The position numbers were made by a program, and so were the translations under genes. Below, in pieces: positions 24,238 to 30,864 of a DNA stretch of 42,065 nt (positions are counted from its first letter, which is position 1; every line of letters begins with the position of its first letter). The notes under the pieces were generated by a model. It was given only the letters and a program-made list of their open reading frames with translations. It was not told where the DNA came from and made no database searches. Source of the stretch: Alphaproteobacteria bacterium UBA6149 (lineage in GTDB: Bacteria; Pseudomonadota; Alphaproteobacteria; Rickettsiales; UBA998); the NCBI GenBank assembly GCA_002423155.1, contig DIUV01000030.1, positions 1 to 42,065 of the forward strand. Reading direction: 5' to 3'.

Positions 24238-24855
24238 ATGTGCAAAAACCTTCTAAGAGCTTTAATAATAACCATTAGCTTCTTGCCGCTGCCCAGTTTA
24301 GCTAGCAACAATATCCAACCCGCAACTATTGCCAGGGTTGAACAATATTTACAAAAACTCACCAGCCTACAAGCAAATTTCATGCAATCAGCTCCCAATG
24401 GCGACATAAGCTCTGGCAAGTTCTTTCTAAAACGCCCTGGTAAAATGCGTTGGCAATATGACGCTCCCACCCCTATATTAATGGTGAGTGATGGCAGTGT
24501 GATGACTTATTATGACTCTGAATTAGACCAAGTAACCGACCTGCCAATTGATGATTCCTTAGCTGGATTCCTTGCGCAAAAAGATATAAAATTCAACTCA
24601 AAAGCCATCCAAATAGAAGAAGCGAGCCAGCAAAATAGTATTATCCGTATCCGCATCACCCAAACAGATAAAAAAGCAGATGGCGAATTAACTATGGAAT
24701 TCTCCGACTCTCCCTTGCAGTTACGTAACCTAATCCTCAAAGACGCCCAAGCCCAAACCACCAATATTTCCTTGAGTGATGCCAAGTTTGATTTGCCGTT
24801 AGAAGATAAGTTATTTGTACGTCCGAGTAATGCATTGAAGCGCAAGCATGGGTAA
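24238..24855 (+). CDS. lolA: Outer-membrane lipoprotein carrier LolA
   Basis: A 205-residue periplasmic chaperone that takes lipoproteins from LolCDE at the inner membrane to the outer membrane. A signal peptide is clear (residues 1-22, cleavage likely after SLAS). The mature part shows the LolA pattern: VEQYLQKLTSLQANFMQ, GKFFLKRPGKMRWQYDAP, and YYDSELDQVTDLPIDDSLAGFL. The single cysteine is at position 2, so it is not a lipoprotein. Together with lptB it shows a conventional outer-membrane assembly system, and it would serve the VirB7-like lipoprotein encoded upstream. Confidence 0.93.
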   Translation: MCKNLLRALIITISFLPLPSLASNNIQPATIARVEQYLQKLTSLQANFMQSAPNGDISSGKFFLKRPGKMRWQYDAPTPILMVSDGSVMTYYDSELDQVTDLPIDDSLAGFLAQKDIKFNSKAIQIEEASQQNSIIRIRITQTDKKADGELTMEFSDSPLQLRNLILKDAQAQTTNISLSDAKFDLPLEDKLFVRPSNALKRKHG

Positions 24856-24904
24856 CAATAATTCGTGCTGCTAATAAATTTATTTATATATATCAATGCT
24901 ATTC

Positions 24905-25066
24905 GTTGTCATCCCCGCTCTTTAAGCGGGGATCTCGGGACACAAAAAAGACCGAATTCGTATCCTGAGATCCCCGCTTAAAGAGCGGGGATGACAACCG
25001 AGAGTGCAGAAAAACAATCATTATTCAATACATTGCAGTCTTATTAACCTTGCTGTCGTGTAGAGT
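24905..25066. repeat. Dispersed palindromic repeat, family 1 (copy 3, long hairpin)
   Basis: Fills most of the 244-base gap between lolA and the gapR stop. Perfect 32-bp inverted repeats lie at 24905-24936 and 24967-24998 (core GTTGTCATCCCCGCTC) around a 30-base centre containing AAAAAAGACCGAATTCG. The tail after the hairpin ends CTGTCGTGTAGAGT (25053-25066) and aligns with copy 2. The same centre reappears reverse-complemented at the very end of the window. No gene is present. Confidence 0.8.
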
Positions 25067-25099
25067 GCATTTTCCCCTAAAGCTGACACCAGTTAGAGA

Positions 25100-25369
25100 T
25101 TAAGCTGCTTCGTCTTCTTCAACGCTTTCTACCATGCCTAATGCACGTTTGTAAATTTCTAGCATATGTTCTTGTTCATCACGCTCATGCGCTTCCATTT
25201 TACGAAGTTTGATGATTTGGCGCATAGCTTTCACGTCGTAACCATTGCCTTTTGCTTCGGCGAATACATCGCGTATATCGGAAGCAATATTGCTTTTTTC
25301 TTCTTCCAAACGTTCAATACGTTCAATATAGCTGCGTAGATGATCTGCGGTTACGTTACCAATTTTCAT
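25100..25369 (-). CDS. gapR: GapR-family (DUF2312) nucleoid protein
   Basis: An 89-residue alphaproteobacterial DUF2312 protein. GapR in Caulobacter binds overtwisted AT-rich DNA ahead of polymerases and helps topoisomerases. The whole protein is helical and charged: TADHLRSYIERIERLEEEKS at the N-terminus, then DIRDVFAEAKGNGYDVKAMRQIIKLRKM, the most conserved part of the family. A short acidic tail ends it (ESVEEDEAA). AAGGAG lies seven bases before the ATG at 25369. A good promoter lies 30-57 bases upstream, back to back with that of rpsU. Confidence 0.93.
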   Translation of the reverse strand: MKIGNVTADHLRSYIERIERLEEEKSNIASDIRDVFAEAKGNGYDVKAMRQIIKLRKMEAHERDEQEHMLEIYKRALGMVESVEEDEAA

Positions 25370-25398
25370 GAATTTCTCCTTAGTTTCTATTCTCGTTC

Positions 25399-25426
25399 AT
25401 TATGCTGTGCATTTGGGTTTTTTCAA
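25399..25426 (-). promoter_or_regulatory. Promoter of gapR
   Basis: On the minus strand TTGAAA (25421-25426) and CATAAT (25399-25404) are spaced by 16 bases; each matches the consensus at five of six positions. It lies 30 bases upstream of the gapR ATG. Confidence 0.55.
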
Positions 25427-25449
25427 GCAAAAGATTGCTCTAATATTGC

Positions 25450-25477
25450 TTGCATTACATATATAAACCTATATAGT
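25450..25477 (+). promoter_or_regulatory. Promoter of rpsU
   Basis: TTGCAT (25450-25455) and TATAGT (25472-25477, five of six) with a 16-base spacer. The predicted start near 25484 gives a leader of about 30 bases. The -35 box lies only about 25 bases from that of the divergent gapR promoter. Confidence 0.5.
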
Positions 25478-25496
25478 ATTATCCTCTTAAAAATGC

Positions 25497-25513
25497 GGAA
25501 GGAGGTAATTTCC
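25497..25513 (+). promoter_or_regulatory. Very strong Shine-Dalgarno site of rpsU within a small hairpin
   Basis: GGAAGGAGGT (25497-25506) gives an eight-base match (AAGGAGGT) to the 16S anti-Shine-Dalgarno sequence, the strongest seen in the window. It serves the GTG start at 25515. GGAA (25497-25500) can pair with TTCC (25510-25513), placing GGAGG in a nine-base loop; the stem is short and may only be transient. Confidence 0.6.
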
Positions 25514-25514
25514 T

Positions 25515-25715
25515 GTGGTTGAAGTAAGTGTTCGTGACAATAATGTCGATCAGGCACTACGCGCTTTGAAAAAGAAAATGCAGCGTGAAGGCATCTTCCG
25601 CGAAATGAAAATGCGTCGTCATTACGAAAAACCGTCTGAAGCGCGTGTGCGTGAAGCGGCTGAAGCAAAACGCCGTCAACGTAAATTGTCGCGTAAGAAA
25701 GATATGCTAGACTAG
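25515..25715 (+). CDS. rpsU: 30S ribosomal protein S21
   Basis: A 66-residue small-subunit ribosomal protein. The pattern VEVSVRDNNVDQALRALKKKMQREGIF, then REMKMRRHYEKPSEARVREAAEAKRRQRK, is characteristic of S21, including the basic C-terminal helix. The start is GTG at 25515, set by the strong site at 25497-25506. It has its own promoter and is followed by a strong terminator, so it is probably a single-gene transcript. S21 binds near the 3' end of 16S rRNA, next to the anti-Shine-Dalgarno sequence. Confidence 0.96.
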   Translation: MVEVSVRDNNVDQALRALKKKMQREGIFREMKMRRHYEKPSEARVREAAEAKRRQRKLSRKKDMLD

Positions 25716-25735
25716 TTCTGGTGGACTCTGGAATT

Positions 25736-25771
25736 AAAAAGGGGCAGATATTTTTATCTGCCCCTTTTTTT
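25736..25771 (+). terminator. Rho-independent terminator of rpsU
   Basis: A 15-bp perfect stem (AAAAAGGGGCAGATA at 25736-25750 with 25755-25769), a four-base loop and a T run. It lies 20 bases after the rpsU stop. Confidence 0.92.
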
Positions 25772-25777
25772 ACCTAC

Positions 25778-25942
25778 TATATCTAAACCAAATGATTTTG
25801 CGGATTTTATACCAAGATATTTTGTCAAATAATAACAGGAAAAAGCGCAGTAATACTTATTGCTATTTCAAGCTTTTTCCTGTTATTAGTTGGCTAAATA
25901 TCGCAGTGTAGAAAATCCGCAAAATCATTTGGTTTAGGTATA
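25778..25942. repeat. Long nested inverted repeat, MITE-like
   Basis: About 165 bases that can fold into one long imperfect hairpin. The outer arms (TAAACCAAATGATTTTGCGG at 25784-25803 and its complement at 25917-25936) pair perfectly over 20 bases and nearly so beyond. Inner arms AATAACAGGAAAAAGC and GCTTTTTCCTGTTATT also pair perfectly. The bases between the two arm sets match in part. The ends lie in TA-rich sequence (TATA at both ends), which would fit a TA-targeting mobile element. It lies between the rpsU terminator and the stop of the convergent gene. No other copy is in the window. Confidence 0.75.
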
Positions 25943-25949
25943 ATATTAT

Positions 25950-26192
25950 TTATCCTATTATAAAGCCTGTACCAGTTGGCTTGCCCCATTGGTTTTCCTT
26001 AAATTCACCAAAATCTAAATGTGTCACGGTTTTTTCACCAACAATCACTGGTTTTGGCACAGTAGCTTCCGCTATAGGAATAGGTTTAGGTTGCTCAGCT
26101 AAGACATCTGCCTCTGGTTGTTTTGCATTTGGCTCTACCCATTGGCTTTTTTGAAATTGCTCAGGAAATAGTTTTTTGGGTTCTTTAGACAT
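25950..26192 (-). CDS. Small unknown protein with a duplicated motif
   Basis: An 80-residue hydrophilic protein I do not recognise. It holds two copies of a short motif: residues 9-21 (FPEQFQKSQWVEP) and 61-72 (FGEFKENQWGKP), giving F-x-E-(x)-F-x-x-x-Q-W-x-x-P. A Pro/Glu/Val-rich linker (about 22-58) joins them. It has no membrane segment or signal. AAGGA lies eight bases before the ATG at 26192, and the reading frame is bounded by two repeat elements, so it is a single-gene unit. Two copies of a short aromatic motif on a flexible linker would suit binding of a repeated or dimeric partner; this is inference. Confidence 0.65.
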   Translation of the reverse strand: MSKEPKKLFPEQFQKSQWVEPNAKQPEADVLAEQPKPIPIAEATVPKPVIVGEKTVTHLDFGEFKENQWGKPTGTGFIIG

Positions 26193-26227
26193 TTTTTATC
26201 CTTATTGTTTTTATATAGCCAATATTA

Positions 26228-26377
26228 CCTTACACGACAGCACTATTAATACAGCATTTATATATTGAAATATAACAATATTACAACTCTCTCCGTCGTC
26301 ATTCCCGTGCCGACGGAGAGAGTTGTTTTGAAAAAAAATATTGTTTTTAATATTAACGTTACTGTCGTTTAGGGTTA
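26228..26377. repeat. Dispersed palindromic repeat, family 1 (copy 4, complete MITE-like form)
   Basis: The most complete copy. It has terminal inverted repeats (ACCTTACACGACAG at 26227-26240 and CTGTCGTTTAGGGT at 26362-26375, 12 of 14 matching) and a central perfect 16-bp stem (ACAACTCTCTCCGTCG, 26283-26298, with 26311-26326) around a 12-base loop. It lies between the starts or ends of two minus-strand genes. The loop and one arm match copy 1 at the left edge of the window. Confidence 0.8.
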
Positions 26378-26425
26378 ACCAATACAATATAGCATAGAGC
26401 AATAAAGGTTTTTATTACATTTCCA

Positions 26426-28234
26426 TTACAATTTCGCATTCTTGTCCGCAAATAACGCCACTAGCTCCCGAGTCATAGTCTCACCCAGCCTGGAAGCATC
26501 ACGAATGGTGACTGAGCGTTGATAATAGCGCGTCACATCATGCCCAATTCCAATCGCAACCAGCTCAATTTCTTTATCTTTTTCTATTTTTTTGATAGTT
26601 TCACGCAAATGTCTATCTAAAAAACCTGAATTATTAGAAGATAAAGTGGCATCATCCACGGGCGCACCATCAGAAATCACCATTAATATTTTGCGCGTTT
26701 CTGGGCGAGCTTGCAGGCGCGAAACTGCCCAGAGCAGAGCTTCACCATCAATATTTTCTTTTAACAACGTATCTTTCAGCATCAATCCCAGATTGCGCCG
26801 CGCACGCACCAAAGGCGTATCCGCCGCTTTATATATAATATGCCTTAAATCGTTTAATCTTCCCGGATTTGCTGGCTTGCCCGCTGCTTGCCATTCTTTA
26901 TTGCTTTTTCCACCTTTCCAATCTTGGGTGGTAAAGCCGAGAATTTCTATTTTTATGCCTGCACGTTCCAAGGTTTTTGCCAAAATATCTGCACTCAAAG
27001 CCGCCAGAGTTATGGGTCGTCCGCGCATTGATCCCGAATTATCTAATAACAAGGTGATGATAGTATCACGAAAATTACGCTCTTTTTCTTGTTTAAAAAT
27101 AAGCCTTTGGGTGGGGTTGGCAACCATGCGGGCAAGCCTAGCACTATTTAAGCGCCCGGTTTCTAAATCAAATTCCCATTGTCTTCTCTGTTGCGCCATA
27201 AGCACGCGTTGCAAAGCGGCGGCGAGCTTGGAAAAACTGCCGCGCACTTCGGTTAGTTTTAAATCTAACTGTCCTCGCAAGCGGAGCAACTCTTCGGGGG
27301 ATGCTAGTTTATGTGCGGGGATTATTTCGTCATATTTATTGGTAAAAACATGATAATTATCGACAATATTTTTATAATTAACTGCTAACTCTTCTGAAAT
27401 GTCACTTAATTCAGGGGTTAAAACCACCAGTTTTTCTAACTCTTTTGAACTTAAATCTTCCTCTGTACTGCCTAATATTTGCTGCGTTGACTCTGCACTA
27501 TCCGCACTTTTTTCTGTTTTATCATTATCTGCTTGCAAATCATCTTGCTGCTCATCTTTATTTTCGTCTGTTGGCGCATCAGCAGCCTGTGGAGCTTCTG
27601 CATCGCCTTTTTCTGGTTGCTGGGCGGAGGATAAATAATCAATCAATGCTATTGCATATTGCGCAAAATCCGCCTGTACACGGAGATTATCCGCCATTTT
27701 TTGCAACAAATCTTGCGCTTTTTCATTAATCTGTGGCGCAAAAAAATCCAGTAATGGGTTTATATGATTGGGGGTGGTAATCTGCAAAACTTTTTTACGC
27801 AATAATAAAGCCAATATCTCCGCCCAAGGAGGCGTGCTCTCCAACGCAATGTTTTCACAATGTTTTTGCATTAATTCATTTAAATTCTTTGCCACCCCTG
27901 CGTAATTTTCCTGAATTAACAATTCTAATCGCATAGCTTCCAAACGGTCAAAACAATTGGCGGATTCTTTAGTGTTTGGGCGATTTTGTTGGTGTAATAA
28001 GGGTGCAGAAAACCGATGTGCCAACGCCCATAAATCTGCCTCGGCGCGTTGTAAATTAGCTGATTTTTTATCTATATTCAGGTTGGTTAACCAAGAATTA
28101 TTGATTACAGGCAAAAGCGCAGCATTATTATACTCTGCAGCAGAAGATATTTTAACTTCCAAACCATTTTTTTTAGCTAAGGCATTGCTATTGGCGGCAA
28201 TAAGTTCTGCCAAAGAAGGGGCAGGGCGACTCAT
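26426..28234 (-). CDS. cobT: Cobaltochelatase subunit CobT (VWA protein)
   Basis: A 602-residue CobT-family protein. In aerobic cobalamin synthesis CobT and the AAA+ protein CobS form the chaperone-like part of the CobNST cobalt chelatase. An N-terminal domain (1-210) and an acidic Glu/Asp/Gln-rich linker (about 215-270) precede a conserved central part (LRLRGQLDLKLTEVRGSFSKLA, then RLARMVANPTQRLIFKQE). The C-terminal VWA domain carries the MIDAS motif DNSGSM at D398-M403. The ATG at 28234 is chosen because it overlaps the stop of the upstream glycosyltransferase (ATGA). cobS and cobN are not in the window; Rickettsiales often keep CobS and CobT without the cobalamin pathway, so a different substrate is possible. 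Confidence 0.92.
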   Translation of the reverse strand: MSRPAPSLAELIAANSNALAKKNGLEVKISSAAEYNNAALLPVINNSWLTNLNIDKKSANLQRAEADLWALAHRFSAPLLHQQNRPNTKESANCFDRLEAMRLELLIQENYAGVAKNLNELMQKHCENIALESTPPWAEILALLLRKKVLQITTPNHINPLLDFFAPQINEKAQDLLQKMADNLRVQADFAQYAIALIDYLSSAQQPEKGDAEAPQAADAPTDENKDEQQDDLQADNDKTEKSADSAESTQQILGSTEEDLSSKELEKLVVLTPELSDISEELAVNYKNIVDNYHVFTNKYDEIIPAHKLASPEELLRLRGQLDLKLTEVRGSFSKLAAALQRVLMAQQRRQWEFDLETGRLNSARLARMVANPTQRLIFKQEKERNFRDTIITLLLDNSGSMRGRPITLAALSADILAKTLERAGIKIEILGFTTQDWKGGKSNKEWQAAGKPANPGRLNDLRHIIYKAADTPLVRARRNLGLMLKDTLLKENIDGEALLWAVSRLQARPETRKILMVISDGAPVDDATLSSNNSGFLDRHLRETIKKIEKDKEIELVAIGIGHDVTRYYQRSVTIRDASRLGETMTRELVALFADKNAKL

Positions 28235-29301
28235 CTCATTATTCCCACACAAATGCCGTGGAGGGCGGAGCGTAATTTTGCGAGTTTATTTTGCTCAATA
28301 AATATAATTTTTACAAAATCATAAGCCATCGCCGCCATATCATGCAGTAAATAGGCAGGAATTTTTCTGCCATAACGCTTCCAAGTCACAATGCGATTGC
28401 GCGAAATAGTATATAAACGATTGGAATTATGATTGGTGGTGGTAACACACAACCCCAACATATTATGGTCTTCACAAAGCCCAAGCTTATGATGCAAAAC
28501 CGCATCTCGCACGGCAATTATTTGTAAATTTTGTAAAACCACGCGCAGACAAAAATCAATATCGACATAATCAATATTAAAACTCTCATCCATATATCCA
28601 GTTTTTTCAAAAACATGCATAGGAATAAGGCTACCCGAAGAGATTACACTAAATAAATTTTCTTGTATTGGGGCTTTTTCCAATCCCACCCGATGAAATA
28701 TATATTTATTCCACCCAGTTTTCCCCACTAATTGCGGATAACGTGGAGTGCGTTTTGAATGTTCATCTTGCAAATAAGGCGCGATAATCCCGATATTTTC
28801 TTTATTTATATGGTTTTTCCAAGCATTTAATAATATTTCCACCATATTGGGTGCTGGGGTGCTATCATGATCCATCAACAGCACAAAATCATAATTATCT
28901 TTTTGCGCGTATTCTATGCCCAAATTCTGCGCTGCGGCAAAATTGTTTTCTTTATTATTTATAATAGTATAAAATTCAGTGTTTTGACTCTTTATATCAT
29001 GTAAAAAACCCAGCGTTTTCTCATCCGCAGAATTATCTATAATAACCAAATGTTGTATTTGCCCAGAAATTGCCGCAATTACTTTGGCAATCGACTCTCC
29101 CGTGTGATAAGCCACGATGATTGCACATATTTTAACAGGTTGCTGAAAAATGATTTCTGTGGGTAATTTTTCACGTTTTTCTGTACTCAAATCCTCATGT
29201 AGCGCCGCTACACTGCGGTTTTCCGTGCAGAAATGCCTAAAAATTCCCTCACATAAATAATTTTTCAGCAACCTGTTAGGACTATTTTCATTTATTTTCA
29301 T
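28231..29301 (-). CDS. Family 2 glycosyltransferase with an N-terminal palindromic-element insertion
   Basis: A 356-residue GT2, most like rhamnosyltransferases that build LPS O-antigen or capsule. The catalytic GT-A domain starts near residue 57 (KICAIIVAYHTGESIAKVI). It has HLVIIDNSADE for the nucleotide, a FVLLMDHDSTPAPNMVE DxD-like metal site, and FNIDYVDIDFCLRV in the acceptor region. Residues about 8-56, before the domain, are encoded by a palindromic element at 29133-29278 and have no counterpart in the family. The true N-terminus of the ancestor was probably short. The ATG at 29301 has no good ribosome-binding site. The stop overlaps the cobT start by 4 bases. Confidence 0.88.
   Translation of the reverse strand: MKINENSPNRLLKNYLCEGIFRHFCTENRSVAALHEDLSTEKREKLPTEIIFQQPVKICAIIVAYHTGESIAKVIAAISGQIQHLVIIDNSADEKTLGFLHDIKSQNTEFYTIINNKENNFAAAQNLGIEYAQKDNYDFVLLMDHDSTPAPNMVEILLNAWKNHINKENIGIIAPYLQDEHSKRTPRYPQLVGKTGWNKYIFHRVGLEKAPIQENLFSVISSGSLIPMHVFEKTGYMDESFNIDYVDIDFCLRVVLQNLQIIAVRDAVLHHKLGLCEDHNMLGLCVTTTNHNSNRLYTISRNRIVTWKRYGRKIPAYLLHDMAAMAYDFVKIIFIEQNKLAKLRSALHGICVGIMR
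29133..29278. repeat. In-frame palindromic element inside a coding region
   Basis: Near-perfect inverted repeats of about 40 bases (29133-29173 and about 29237-29278, core TAACAGGTTGCTGAAAAAT) flank a centre with the palindrome GTAGCGCCGCTAC. It lies wholly within the glycosyltransferase frame, keeps that frame open and adds about 49 codons. The centre is shared with 39316-39354. Rickettsia palindromic elements behave in this way (established knowledge), but I cannot tell whether this belongs to a named family. Confidence 0.78.
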
Positions 29302-29457
29302 TTTTGCACATTAACATAATGGACATAAGAAAGGGAATGATTTATGTTGAAAAAATCACATGATGTAGAGTTTTTACACGCTCCACTATGATTATGCTGG
29401 ATTTTATAATATTTTATTCTATAGTCGCTCCCCTTTACTAAATCAAAATATTGGGGG

Positions 29458-29486
29458 TTGAACCTAATTATTTGAATTTGTAGAAT
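29458..29486 (+). promoter_or_regulatory. Promoter of the rpmF-plsX-fabH operon
   Basis: TTGAAC (29458-29463) and TAGAAT (29481-29486) with a 17-base spacer, 38 bases before the rpmF start. Both boxes are close to consensus. The 222-base gap upstream, back to the glycosyltransferase start, is AT-rich and holds no other feature that I can see. Confidence 0.6.
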
Positions 29487-29523
29487 AAAAAATAGAAATA
29501 CAAGTGCTTAAAGGATTAAAGAA

Positions 29524-29706
29524 ATGGCTGTACCTAAAAGAAAAACCTCGCCTTCACGCAAAGGTATGCGTAGAGCGCACCATAAATTAGACAAAACCAC
29601 TACGGTTGAAAACAAAACTACAGGCGAATTACACCGCCCGCATCACGTATCTCCCGACGGACATTACAATGGTCGTCAAGTTACTACTGACAAAGTGAAT
29701 TTGTAG
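29524..29706 (+). CDS. rpmF: 50S ribosomal protein L32
   Basis: A 60-residue ribosomal protein of the large subunit, normal length for alphaproteobacteria. MAVPKRKTSPSRKGMRRAHH is the typical L32 start, and the C-terminal part (GELHRPHHVSPDGHYNGRQV) lacks the zinc-binding cysteines, as expected in this class. AAAGGA lies seven bases before the ATG. It heads the rpmF-plsX-fabH order known from many proteobacteria, which ties ribosome and lipid synthesis. plsX starts 27 bases downstream. Confidence 0.96.
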   Translation: MAVPKRKTSPSRKGMRRAHHKLDKTTTVENKTTGELHRPHHVSPDGHYNGRQVTTDKVNL

Positions 29707-29733
29707 TTTTTTCACCTGTTTTGACGGGGTTTT

Positions 29734-30864
29734 ATGAGTAAATCTGGTGTTATTTTGGCCCTTGATGCAATGGGTGGTGACCATGGTCCCGTAGTTGCAG
29801 TGGAAGGGGCGGCAATTGCTCTTAAAAAGATTGCGTCTAAGAATCTTCCAGGTTTGCGCTTTGTTATCTTCGGAAACACTCGGGAGATTGAGCCTCATCT
29901 TGCCCGTTTTCCCGAACTAGCTCCAGTTTGTGAACTGGTGCATACCGATTCTGTAGTTGCCCCGCAGGATAAGCCTTCGCTTGCGCTGCGCCAAGGCAGA
30001 CAAAGCAGTATGCGCATGGCGATAGATTCCGTAAAAGAAGGCATCGCCGCTGGCGTAGTATCTTCTGGTAACACTGGCGCTTTTATGGCGATGGCGAAAT
30101 TTGTTTTCAAAACCTTACCCGGCATTTCGCGCCCAGCCATTGCAGGCATTCTTCCCAGCACTCACCACGATATATTAATGCTGGATTTAGGCGCGAATGT
30201 GCAGTGCGACGCGCGTGATTTATGCGGGTTTGCCTCTATGGGCGAGGCTTATGCCCGCACAGTTTTGGGCATCGCAAATCCTCGCATTGGCTTGCTAAAT
30301 ATTGGCTCGGAAGATGTAAAAGGGCGCGAGGAAATTCAACAAGCCGCACAAATACTTAAAGCCAGCGAGAATATGAATTTCTGCGGTTTCGTCGAAGGTG
30401 ACGACATAATGCAAGCAGTGGTAGATGTGGTGGTAACCGATGGTTTCGCGGGTAATATTGCCCTAAAAACCGTAGAGGGTTCAGCTAGTTTCTTTTACAA
30501 CCAATTAGCTGGCGCACTACGTAGCTCTTTATTAGGAAAAATGGGTTATATGTTGGCGCGTCCAGCCTTAGCAGGTTTGAAAAAACGCTTAGACCCGCGC
30601 CGTTATAATGGTGCAGTTTTCTTGGGGCTAAATGGAATCGCCGTAAAAAGCCATGGCGGAGCGGACGCTTATGCATTTTCTTGCGCCATTCGCGAGGCTT
30701 ATAATCTGGTAGCTTTGAATTTAAACGAGAATATCACCCAAGAACTAGCCCGAAATCCCGAGCGCGTGGGTGGCATTGCCGATGCAAGCAGTTTCAATAT
30801 TCCCCATAGAAGTGTTTCTTCCAATAATATAGTAAGAGAAAAAATCCTTGAAGGGGCATTGTAA
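29734..30864 (+). CDS. plsX: Phosphate acyltransferase PlsX
   Basis: A 376-residue enzyme that makes acyl-phosphate from acyl-ACP at the inner face of the membrane, the first step of the PlsX-PlsY route to phosphatidic acid. The start ILALDAMGGDHGPVVAVEGA is diagnostic. VVSSGNTGAFMA, PSTHHDILMLDLGANVQCD and VVTDGFAGNIALKTVEG are the other conserved blocks. Length is slightly above E. coli PlsX. It lies between rpmF and fabH; the fabH ATG is the next codon after its stop. Confidence 0.96.
   Translation: MSKSGVILALDAMGGDHGPVVAVEGAAIALKKIASKNLPGLRFVIFGNTREIEPHLARFPELAPVCELVHTDSVVAPQDKPSLALRQGRQSSMRMAIDSVKEGIAAGVVSSGNTGAFMAMAKFVFKTLPGISRPAIAGILPSTHHDILMLDLGANVQCDARDLCGFASMGEAYARTVLGIANPRIGLLNIGSEDVKGREEIQQAAQILKASENMNFCGFVEGDDIMQAVVDVVVTDGFAGNIALKTVEGSASFFYNQLAGALRSSLLGKMGYMLARPALAGLKKRLDPRRYNGAVFLGLNGIAVKSHGGADAYAFSCAIREAYNLVALNLNENITQELARNPERVGGIADASSFNIPHRSVSSNNIVREKILEGAL

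Noticed and set aside
26592..27353. A 253-codon open frame on the plus strand opposite cobT
   Set aside because: It is antisense to the conserved VWA domain of CobT, has no ribosome-binding site and no recognisable protein pattern; long antisense frames are common opposite such genes.
28235..28252. TTG start extending CobT by six residues
   Set aside because: The ATG at 28234 overlaps the upstream stop as ATGA, a normal coupled start, and the extra residues have no support.
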